Of a stretch of DNA of 6,454 nucleotides, positions 1-5,523 are shown piece after piece (position 1 is the first letter of the stretch; every line of letters starts with the position of its first letter). Made by a program: the position numbers and the translations under genes. The notes below the pieces were generated by a model that had not been told where the DNA came from, searched no databases, and saw only the letters and a list, made by a program, of their open reading frames with translations. This DNA comes from Dehalococcoidia bacterium. Lineage in GTDB: Bacteria; Chloroflexota; Dehalococcoidia; SAR202; UBA826. The DNA lies in contig DTSF01000346.1 of assembly GCA_012965485.1 (NCBI GenBank), positions 1 to 6,454 of the forward strand. The letters run 5' to 3'.

Positions 1-438
1 TCTCAATTCCGTTCAAGCTTTGCGCAGTCTTTAGACCTTTGGCATTTATCAATTGACTTTGCAACTTTGCCAGCACTTAACAGCGATTTTATCGAGGAGG
101 ATCCGCCCATTGATCTGCTGATGTCAGCGGCAGCCTCTTATGCCATCGGCATGATCGACGGCAACAGCTCCCTTATGGAAGCATCCCATGATGTAGTCCG
201 ATACCAAACCTGGCGAGGCGGAGCCCACCTGGACACGTACAGAAAAGTCACCCGCAAATCCGCAGATGGCACATTGCCAAAGGCACTTAACGTTGCGGCC
301 TTTCTCGACATGCTATTGATACTGGAGTACTACGAGCCACGGCTAGACCTGTCAGCGGAGGGCACAGAGATTCTAATGCCAGATGAAGGGAAACTAAGGA
401 TGCCTCCTGGGAGCGAATTTTCAGATCAAAGCACTTAG
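1..438 (+). CDS. Unrecognised protein, 5' partial, with microvirus capsid-like N-terminal stretch
   Basis: Frame 1 is open from the first base to the TAG at 436-438, so the gene probably begins before the window (145 codons visible). Codons 11-38 (SLD-L-WHL, DFATLP-LN, FIEE-PPID) resemble, from memory, the C-terminal region of gokushovirus-type microvirus major capsid proteins, where PP-I/V-D is normally followed by R-V/I-I/V-A-V and later RPMP. Here the resemblance stops at about base 114, and the remaining ~105 residues (from the ATG at 121) match nothing I recognise. They are soluble-looking, with a hydrophobic helix-like segment near LDMLLIL (residues ~104-110) and an acidic C-terminus. 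The TTG at 67 or ATG at 121 could be internal starts, but neither has a well-spaced ribosome site; GAGGAG at 95-100 is too far from 121. The HTH gene follows after 24 bases, so the two may be co-transcribed. Alternatives are a fused remnant, a chimeric assembly, or chance similarity. Confidence 0.5.
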   Translation, partial: SQFRSSFAQSLDLWHLSIDFATLPALNSDFIEEDPPIDLLMSAAASYAIGMIDGNSSLMEASHDVVRYQTWRGGAHLDTYRKVTRKSADGTLPKALNVAAFLDMLLILEYYEPRLDLSAEGTEILMPDEGKLRMPPGSEFSDQST

Positions 439-462
439 ACACAATGGTACAGGGAGAACGTT

Positions 463-771
463 ATGTCACTAAGAAAGATCGCCAGGATATTAGGGGTATC
501 CCCTGCGTACCTTAGCAGAATGGTTAATGGGAAGAGGCCGTGGAACCCCGAAATACGAGAACGCTATGAAGAGTTAGTGAGTGCTACCGTGCCTAAGGTT
601 GGCAACACTTTTGGCAACACTAGCCAATCTGGCAACATTCCAAACTTAGACAACCACTCTCACGACACAGCCCACAATATTGTTAATTCCGTGCCTAAAA
701 ACGTGTATAATGACAACCTTTCCATCATGTGGGGCTGTAGCTCATCTGGGAGAGCGCTTCAATGGCATTGA
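463..771 (+). CDS. Small helix-turn-helix (XRE/Cro-like) DNA-binding protein running into tRNA-Ala
   Basis: The ATG at 463 is preceded by GGGAG (452-456) with a 6-base gap, a good ribosome site that supports this start. Residues 3-10 (LRKIARIL) and 13-21 (SPAYLSRMV) form a classic helix-turn-helix with the turn at G11-V12, followed by NGKRPW. This pattern is typical of short XRE/Cro-type regulators, so DNA binding is likely; the target is unknown. The domain is only about 35 residues long, and the rest is an Asn/Ser-rich, low-complexity tail unlikely to fold. The last 13 residues are read from the 5' half of the tRNA-Ala gene, and the stop (769-771) lies in the 3' side of its anticodon stem. 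The tail also covers three TGGCAACA repeats and the tRNA promoter. This suggests that the natural 3' end was lost or replaced where the gene meets the tRNA, as at the boundary of an integrated element. The HTH call is firm; the exact native C-terminus is not. Confidence 0.7.
   Translation: MSLRKIARILGVSPAYLSRMVNGKRPWNPEIRERYEELVSATVPKVGNTFGNTSQSGNIPNLDNHSHDTAHNIVNSVPKNVYNDNLSIMWGCSSSGRALQWH
600..637 (+). repeat. Three direct TGGCAACA repeats
   Basis: TGGCAACA occurs at 600-607, 612-619 and 630-637, with start-to-start distances of 12 and 18 bases. The first two copies share a longer block, TTGGCAACACT. They lie inside the low-complexity tail of the HTH gene and about 95-130 bases before the tRNA. 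They could be protein-binding iterons, for example recombinase arm-type sites or an operator of the HTH protein, or simply the DNA form of a GNT peptide repeat. Function is inferred only from arrangement. Confidence 0.45.
683..711 (+). promoter_or_regulatory. Putative promoter of tRNA-Ala
   Basis: A perfect TATAAT stands at 706-711, 19 bases before the first base of the tRNA. A weak -35-like TTAATT sits at 683-688 with a 17-base spacer; TTGTTA at 680-685 is nearer to consensus but has a 20-base spacer. Transcription would begin at about 718, giving a short 5' leader. The box lies within the reading frame of the HTH gene, so the tRNA may be transcribed both from this promoter and by read-through. 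Confidence 0.5.
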
Positions 772-806
772 AGAGGTAGGGAGTTCAAGTCTCCCCAGCT
801 CCACCA
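731..806 (+). tRNA. tRNA-Ala, anticodon GGC, CCA encoded
   Basis: The sequence folds into a full cloverleaf. The acceptor stem is GGGGCTG (731-737) with CAGCTCC (796-802), including the G3-U70 wobble that marks alanine tRNAs. The D arm is GCTC/GAGC (740-743, 752-755) with loop ATCTGGGA. The anticodon arm is CTTCA/TGAAG with loop ATGGCAT, which puts anticodon GGC at 764-766 and reads GCC/GCU. The variable loop is AGGTA, the T arm is GGGAG/CTCCC with loop TTCAAGT, and the discriminator A is followed by an encoded CCA (804-806). The A32-U38 pair in the anticodon loop is the known state of tRNA-Ala(GGC) in E. coli. One oddity is T15 with A48, the reverse of the usual purine-pyrimidine Levitt pair. 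The HTH reading frame overlaps its first 41 bases. The gene looks functional. Confidence 0.97.
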
Positions 807-936
807 GTTATCAGTATTAGTCACAATTTCATCAGTAGATGCATTTGAGTTTATTAGGAAAATGGCAAATAGTAGACGTGGAAAGAGTGAGAAAGATAAA
901 TCAAGGAAGTAGCGTTGAAAGATATGGAGATTGGAT

Positions 937-1734
937 ATGAATAAGAAAGTTGACGTAAACATCATAGGTACTGGAAGGATAAAATTTGGTTTGGAGTACA
1001 GAGATTTACTTTCTGATCAAGGGGTCTGTATTAATGTATTTGGTGAGGTAGGAGGAGAGGATGTCGAGCTACTTCGGTTTGATTGTTTTGATAACGAACC
1101 TCACTATCATTACGGTCCCGAAAACCAGAATGAGCGCCTGATGCTGGATGTAACCACCGAAGGGGATTCACTGGACTGGGTTCTGAATAAGTTTTCGGAG
1201 CGTCTTCCAGAAATGATTGAAAGAGCCGGTTACCAAGAGTTATCCGAAGATGCGCGGAGTATGGACATGTCAGGCTCCATCGATGAACTATCGGCCGCTG
1301 CGAAAAGTCTCTCAGTTTCTGGAAGAAAGACGGTTATGCATGACAGGGGGGATGTTGTTGTCGAAGCAGGTTCCATACGATTCGGTGTTGAGTATCGGCA
1401 TCTTTCTAACGACGAGGGAGTTGCGATTCATGTTTTAGGTGATGTAAATGGTGAAGAAATTGAGTTGCTCACCTTCGATTGTTTCAAGCGTGCTCCTCAT
1501 TACCACTATGGTCCACGGGCAAAAAATCAGCGAATGTATCTTGACCAGACAGTATTTCCAGATTCTCTTAAATGGACCCTTGACTTACTAAATGGTGGAA
1601 AACTTGGACCTATGCTTGAAAAAGCAGGCTATTTAGATCACGCAAGCCGATTGAATCCGACCATCCTTCTGGAAAGTATGGAGACCGTGTCGCAAACGGC
1701 TTTAAAAATGGAGGAAGGGGCCTCGCAATCTTAG
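937..1734 (+). CDS. Two-domain protein with tandem HYHYGP repeats, function unknown
   Basis: The start is the ATG at 937, because GGAG at 926-929 lies 7 bases before it; the upstream TTG at 931 would leave only one base. The 265-residue product is an internal duplication: residues 14-99 and 147-232 align with a shift of 132-133. Shared landmarks are RI-FG-EYR (14-22) with SIRFGVEYR (146-154), the FDCF motif (48-51, 180-183), PHYHYGP (55-61, 187-193), the QR or ER-x-x-LD segment, DSL-W (77-81, 209-213) and the ending AGY. No signal peptide or membrane segment is visible, so it is probably cytoplasmic. The paired His residues flanking Tyr in each copy could bind a metal or ligand, but this is only a guess from residue type. 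A linker rich in Ser, Asp and Glu joins the copies, and the C-terminal ~33 residues are unique. The gene is single on its strand, converges on the LLM gene 35 bases away, and I do not recognise the family. Confidence 0.85.
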   Translation: MNKKVDVNIIGTGRIKFGLEYRDLLSDQGVCINVFGEVGGEDVELLRFDCFDNEPHYHYGPENQNERLMLDVTTEGDSLDWVLNKFSERLPEMIERAGYQELSEDARSMDMSGSIDELSAAAKSLSVSGRKTVMHDRGDVVVEAGSIRFGVEYRHLSNDEGVAIHVLGDVNGEEIELLTFDCFKRAPHYHYGPRAKNQRMYLDQTVFPDSLKWTLDLLNGGKLGPMLEKAGYLDHASRLNPTILLESMETVSQTALKMEEGASQS

Positions 1735-1769
1735 GCTGATATAGCTCTTGTAAATGGAGCTTTGCCAAA

Positions 1770-2915
1770 TCACTTATTGAACTCTGGGATAATGTATTTG
1801 CCCCAGAGTTCAATAGACTCCATGACTTCAGCGTGAGGGACAGTTTCGGTTTGCATCATTACCATCATCTGATCGATGCCAGTTTCCTCGTGTTTTTTCA
1901 GGGCTCGGATGCAGTCGTCCGGGTCTCCGGCTATGACAACCCCTCTCTCACACAGCGTGTCAGAATCCAAATCTTCCCATACCTTATGGGCGATAGCTTC
2001 TCCACCAGAGAAATCTAAAGCGTTATCAAATCCGGGTTCATCGTCTCCATCGATGTATCTAGAAAAGTTCTGTCTTAGATGGTCAGGGACTCCTCCCCAC
2101 TTCTCAAGTAATTGGGCATATATATCTTTTTGACCTTGTACATAGGGACGATCTGGTCCGAAGAAATTCTTTAAGGACTCCGCACCCATATTTCTAGCTT
2201 TCTTGCCGTCTTTTAGGCAAACGCCTAGCGTGGAACTAGCCCACTGGTTGTTTATCTCTTTTCCGACGGGAGTAGCTTTCTTAATATCTTCCTTATATTT
2301 CTTGACATATGGGGCGAGTGAGTCTGGAGCACTGGAACCAAATGAAAGAACGCCAATCCCTTTTGAAGCGGCAATTTCATAAGTTGCTGGCTGCAGAGCA
2401 GCGACCCATATTGGTGGGTGGTCCTTCTGGAAGGGTTTTGGCAGTATCTGGCGTTCTGGGACTTGCCAATATTTTCCTTCATGTGAATACCAGTCCGTGC
2501 TCCATATATCAGGAACCATAGAAAGGGACTCTTCCCACATTTCTCTACTATCTCTCGGATCGAGGCCCATTCCTGTTAATTCGTAGGGTGCAGATCGGCC
2601 TGTGCCAAAATCTACCCGCCCTTCGGAAAGGTGATCCAACATAGCCACACGTTCTGCTACTCGTACTGGATGGTGGTAAGGGAGAATGACTACACCTAGA
2701 CCAAGCCGAATATTTTTTGTTCGTTGGCTTAGAGCTCCATAGAATACGTCGGGGCAGGGTGATGCTGAGAATCCTGTTAGAAAATGGTGTTCAACAAACC
2801 ACACATAATTAAAACCGGCCTGGTCTGCAAGAATACATTGTTCCATTGTTTCCTTTACGACAAGGTGATCATCTAGTTCCGGTCTCTGCATTTCATATTG
2901 CAATGCAAGTTTCAT
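1770..2915 (-). CDS. LLM class flavin-dependent oxidoreductase (luciferase-like monooxygenase)
   Basis: The 381-residue protein aligns well, from memory, with the bacterial luciferase alpha chain. WFVEHHF at 39-45 places H43 at the LuxA catalytic His44. ILPYHHPVR-AE (77-88), LDHLSEGR-DFG (93-104) and GR at 106-107 match the flavin-site region, with R107 at the LuxA Arg107 position. The C-terminal GDPDDCI...TGID stretch and SIELWGKYIIPEF match the LuxA ending. Such enzymes are TIM-barrel, FMNH2-dependent monooxygenases of the cytoplasm that need a separate flavin reductase; the substrate cannot be read from the sequence. The start is well supported, since AAGGAG (plus-strand ctcctt, 2923-2928) lies 7 bases upstream. 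The gene stands alone on its strand: a 335-base gap separates it from the next - strand gene, so it probably has its own promoter, although none is clear. It is clearly diverged from the other LLM gene in the window. The last codons contain a perfect inverted repeat. Confidence 0.93.
   Translation of the reverse strand: MKLALQYEMQRPELDDHLVVKETMEQCILADQAGFNYVWFVEHHFLTGFSASPCPDVFYGALSQRTKNIRLGLGVVILPYHHPVRVAERVAMLDHLSEGRVDFGTGRSAPYELTGMGLDPRDSREMWEESLSMVPDIWSTDWYSHEGKYWQVPERQILPKPFQKDHPPIWVAALQPATYEIAASKGIGVLSFGSSAPDSLAPYVKKYKEDIKKATPVGKEINNQWASSTLGVCLKDGKKARNMGAESLKNFFGPDRPYVQGQKDIYAQLLEKWGGVPDHLRQNFSRYIDGDDEPGFDNALDFSGGEAIAHKVWEDLDSDTLCERGVVIAGDPDDCIRALKKHEETGIDQMMVMMQTETVPHAEVMESIELWGKYIIPEFNK
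1776..1814. repeat. Perfect 13-bp inverted repeat at convergent gene junction
   Basis: The left arm ATTGAACTCTGGG (1776-1788) is the exact reverse complement of the right arm (1802-1814), around a 13-base loop. It lies inside the last 13 codons of the - strand LLM gene, just before its stop. The + strand gene ends 41 bases to the left, so the hairpin sits where two transcripts meet. Neither side has a T-run, so a classic intrinsic terminator is not supported; transcript-end protection or protein binding is possible. Confidence 0.6.
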
Positions 2916-2949
2916 GTAGCTTCTCCTTCCCTTTACTTGTCTGATGTAG

Positions 2950-3146
2950 TTTCACAAAAAGGCATGCTTGGTTAGTCCACATCATAGCCGAAAACTGAGA
3001 TTGGATGCGATTAAGGAAGGTAAGGCGATTTCCAGAGAAGAGCTTCCGCGGTTGCAGAATATCTGTTGGAACATTTGAACGAACAATATAAAGAAATGGA
3101 CGCTGCCAGTTATAACAGCTATCACAAGGAATACATAGATAAGTAA
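2950..3146 (+). pseudogene. Frameshifted remnant of an unrecognised gene
   Basis: From 2950 to about 3053, frame 1 reads protein-like sequence (SPHHSRKLRLDAIKEGKA, then ISREELPRL). Near base 3054 the sensible reading moves to frame 3 and continues as AEYLLEHLNEQYKEMDAASY and NSYHKEYIDK to the TAA at 3144-3146. Loss of one G (CGG TTG GCA GAA becoming CGG TTG CAG AAT) would explain the break. Left alone, frame 1 stops at 3078-3080 a few codons later. No ATG or ribosome site opens either frame, so the 5' end appears lost as well. The charged helical C-terminus is not recognisable. A + strand terminator follows 82 bases downstream. It could be a decayed gene, a sequencing error in a short real gene, or a chance pattern. 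Confidence 0.45.
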
Positions 3147-3176
3147 CTTCGGATAACTCGTGGTGCCTTAGTTAAA

Positions 3177-3197
3177 ACCTACTGATTAAGAGTCAGT
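3177..3197 (-). other. Antisense tRNA-Lys(CTT)-like anticodon arm, possible attachment-site remnant
   Basis: Read on the - strand, 3197-3181 gives the stem ACTGA, the loop CTCTTAA and the stem TCAGT. This is the exact layout of a tRNA-Lys anticodon arm with CTT at positions 34-36, and AGGT follows as in the variable loop. No D arm, T arm or acceptor stem flanks it, so it is not a tRNA gene. Tyrosine recombinases often use the anticodon-loop region of tRNA genes as crossover sites, so this may be an att fragment beside the decayed gene. A chance 17-base hairpin is the alternative. Confidence 0.35.
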
Positions 3198-3228
3198 CAT
3201 TGTGGTTCTATGTGCGGGGCATAATTTT

Positions 3229-3257
3229 GGGGCATTTTATGCCCCCTCTTTTATTTG
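3229..3257 (+). terminator. Rho-independent terminator
   Basis: GGGGCAT (3229-3235), the loop TTT and ATGCCCC (3239-3245) form a perfect 7-bp GC-rich hairpin, followed by CTCTTTTATTT (3246-3256). The T-rich tail lies on the + strand side, so it ends + strand transcription, presumably of the decayed gene upstream. An extra GGGGCAT copy at 3216-3222 could pair with the same right arm. The hairpin lies immediately past the stop of the - strand LLM gene (3251-3253), so it may also protect or end that transcript, although no T-run follows in that direction. Confidence 0.75.
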
Positions 3258-4360
3258 AAGGCAGGCATTACTTCTTTGGAAAACAACTCTATCGACTCCC
3301 TGGCCTGAGCCATAGGAATACGGCCGATTCCGTGCCGCGCGCAGAAAATATCCATTTGGATCAGATCCTGTTGTTCCTTGAGCTTTCGTGTGACCGTCTC
3401 AGGGCTACCAACGAGAGCTAGTCCATTATCTATCCAAAAGTCATACGAATGCTGTCTCTCAAGAAAAACTCTTCTCAGCTCCTGGTGTTCTTTTGTCTGA
3501 GTTCTCTTCTGGTATCTACCGTCTGGACTTACTTCAAGACCAGCCTGAGCCACTGCAGCCTGACCAGCTTCATGAAACTCTGGGTCCTTATCCCTGGGGG
3601 TCACTAGGTGAGGCTCGGCCTGTTCCCTGGCTTTTTCGTCAGTTTCTGCAACGTGAACGTGACGCGTAAGAAAGGCTAATGGCGTTGGGGCGGCATGCTT
3701 GTACTTTTTCAACATCTTCCGCCACATATCAAACTTCTCCGCCACGACGGAGTCTACGTCTATGTTCTGGGAAACATTGAAGTTATGCTTTGCCGCAAAT
3801 TCAAAACTATGCGGACTATGAGCAGCGTACCAGATCGGAGGATGGGGAACCTGGAAAGGCCTAGGTTCGGTAAGCACTTCAACGAAATTGAAATGCTTGC
3901 CTTCAAACGTCACTACACCTTTTGACCACGCTTGCTTGATTACCTCAAGGGCTTCATGGCTTTGTTCTCTCCGAGATTCGTATGGAATATTCCATCGAAT
4001 AAACTCATGGGGCGATATTCCAGTTCCTACACCAAATTCGAATCTACCTCTAGAGAGGTGATCCAAAGTCGCAGACTCTTGCGCTAGCCTAATCGGATGA
4101 TGAAATGGCATCTGATAAATCATCATACCGAAGCGGAGGACGCTTGTATTCCTTGCCAGGGAGGCAAAATACACATTTGGGGACGTTAAATAACTTAGAG
4201 GGGAAGATTGGTGCTCAATTGAAAAATAGTATTCGTATCCCTTCTGTTCTACTTCGGCCGCCAGTTGGATATGATCGTCGTACATATCTGCCGCACTTGG
4301 ATAGGACTCTGCCACGGCTCGACTCATTACGTCGAACACCCCGAAAGAAAGTTTCGTCAT
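3251..4360 (-). CDS. LLM class flavin-dependent oxidoreductase (second, divergent paralog)
   Basis: The 369-residue protein has the luciferase-like TIM-barrel pattern. FSIEHQ at 46-51 places H50 at the LuxA catalytic His44 position, and MPFHHPIRLAQE (84-95), LDHLSRGRFEFGVG (99-112) and HPPIWYAAHSP follow, with the ending ESIELFSKEVMPAF. It differs from the other LLM gene in two active-site places: EHQ replaces EHH, and T113 stands where LuxA Arg107 (GR) would be. A different substrate, or a different grip on the flavin phosphate, is therefore likely. It should act in the cytoplasm as a reduced-flavin monooxygenase or related oxidoreductase; the substrate is unknown. The start ATG has only a weak AAGTGAG-like ribosome site (plus-strand 4367-4373). 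The gene lies 68 bases downstream of the Gfo/Idh/MocA gene on the same strand and is probably the last gene of that transcript, with a strong hairpin directly after its stop. Confidence 0.92.
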   Translation of the reverse strand: MTKLSFGVFDVMSRAVAESYPSAADMYDDHIQLAAEVEQKGYEYYFSIEHQSSPLSYLTSPNVYFASLARNTSVLRFGMMIYQMPFHHPIRLAQESATLDHLSRGRFEFGVGTGISPHEFIRWNIPYESRREQSHEALEVIKQAWSKGVVTFEGKHFNFVEVLTEPRPFQVPHPPIWYAAHSPHSFEFAAKHNFNVSQNIDVDSVVAEKFDMWRKMLKKYKHAAPTPLAFLTRHVHVAETDEKAREQAEPHLVTPRDKDPEFHEAGQAAVAQAGLEVSPDGRYQKRTQTKEHQELRRVFLERQHSYDFWIDNGLALVGSPETVTRKLKEQQDLIQMDIFCARHGIGRIPMAQARESIELFSKEVMPAFK

Positions 4361-4428
4361 AGGTTACTCACTTACCAGCATGGCTATATAACTGTATTCA
4401 TTCCTTATTATTGGAGCCGGTTTTATCT

Positions 4429-5490
4429 TCATATAAGGGGCAGCCGTACCTTCTGGCCTGTTTGAGCGCTAATGGTGACGGCATCAGTAAATTCCATATA
4501 TTTGAGGCCATCAAAGAAGCTTGTGTGCGTCACTGGCTCAATTCCCCTAATTGCATTGATAAACTCTTCTTCCACCCGCCACGCTCCTTGTTGATCAGCC
4601 GGAATCTCTATCGGGGTGAGCTCAGAGTCACCTCTTCGTCCGCCAGTCAGAGATGCTGGGGTTCTTGTAGCCCTCGATGGACCCTTTAGAAACAATGTCC
4701 CCTCTGTACCAAATAGCCAAACACCATCGGCTGGACCCAGCCCGGTTATAGAACTCAATCTCATCCTCATAACAGGACCTGAAGCCATCTCACAGAGAAT
4801 CTCAACGTGGTCCGGCACATCGATGTGTCGGTTAATACCTGCTTCATCAACCCTACTTTTCACGTGAATCCTGTTGATTGAGGTTACTGACTCAGCAGGC
4901 CCTAACCATCTCATAATCCCTTCATACCAGATACCCATAGTCATTATGTTATTACCACTGATGTCCCTGTCATACCTCCAGTGAAATGACGACTCTGTCT
5001 CTTTGAATCCGCCCTGGCCTATCACCAAATCGACCGAAAGGATATCGCCGAGGTATCCTTCCGCTATAAGTTGATTTATTTTCTTATCGACGCCAAGGGT
5101 CATTGGAGATGGTACGACCTGGGCAATAAGATTAGGACTAGCGAGAGACGCAATCAGCATTGCTCGGGCCTCTTTGGAATTCATAGCCATCCGAGCCTCC
5201 GTTAACACGTGTTTACCGGCGGCAAGCGCTTCCACTACAAGTTGGCAATGCATATATGGCCATGTTCCGATACAAATCGCATTGGAGTCTGAGCCTTGTA
5301 AAAGTTCCTTCCAGTCGTCATAGACTTTCCCTATGCCAAACTCATCAGCCACTTTTTGACCAGACTCCCTGCTACGGTTTGCCACCGAAGCAAGAGTCAC
5401 ACCTTCTATGTCCTTAAAGCCTGGTAAGTGTCTCAACCGGGTGTTGCCCCCAGCACCAATAAAACCAATATTGATCAGGTCGTTCGTCAT
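4429..5490 (-). CDS. Gfo/Idh/MocA family oxidoreductase lacking the canonical catalytic residues
   Basis: The 353-residue protein has the family's two-part build. An N-terminal Rossmann fold (INIGFIGAGGNTR, residues 6-18; GKHVLTE, 92-98) is followed by a C-terminal alpha/beta domain (LIAEGYLGDILSV, 141-153). Members use NAD(P) to oxidise or reduce sugars, inositols and related compounds. Two hallmarks are replaced: EKP, with its catalytic Lys, is EAR at 98-100, and the D-x-G-x-H proton-transfer motif is T-M-G-I-W at 184-188. As I recall, other homologs also carry E/QARMA, so this may be a conserved non-canonical subfamily with a different chemistry or a non-enzymatic role. The ribosome site is moderate: AGG, then a 6-base gap to the ATG. 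The gene sits 33 bases after the second pentapeptide gene and 68 bases before the LLM gene, all on the same strand. An operon with the LLM gene suggests successive oxidations of one compound class. Confidence 0.9.
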   Translation of the reverse strand: MTNDLINIGFIGAGGNTRLRHLPGFKDIEGVTLASVANRSRESGQKVADEFGIGKVYDDWKELLQGSDSNAICIGTWPYMHCQLVVEALAAGKHVLTEARMAMNSKEARAMLIASLASPNLIAQVVPSPMTLGVDKKINQLIAEGYLGDILSVDLVIGQGGFKETESSFHWRYDRDISGNNIMTMGIWYEGIMRWLGPAESVTSINRIHVKSRVDEAGINRHIDVPDHVEILCEMASGPVMRMRLSSITGLGPADGVWLFGTEGTLFLKGPSRATRTPASLTGGRRGDSELTPIEIPADQQGAWRVEEEFINAIRGIEPVTHTSFFDGLKYMEFTDAVTISAQTGQKVRLPLI

Positions 5491-5523
5491 TTCATACCTG
5501 CCTTTAAATATTCACGAATTCGT

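Noticed and set aside
931..936. TTG at 931 as the start of the HYHYGP gene
   Set aside because: It leaves one base after GGAG, whereas the ATG at 937 has a normal 7-base spacing.
839..940. 33-codon + strand frame overlapping the next start as ATGA
   Set aside because: No ribosome site precedes 839 and the peptide shows no recognisable pattern; the overlap alone is weak support.
759..965. 68-codon - strand frame across the tRNA
   Set aside because: It is antisense to the tRNA-Ala gene and the following start region, with no coding signal of its own.
1743..1761. AGCTC/GAGCT hairpin after the HYHYGP gene as a terminator
   Set aside because: Only 5 bp with a 9-base loop, and no T-run follows.
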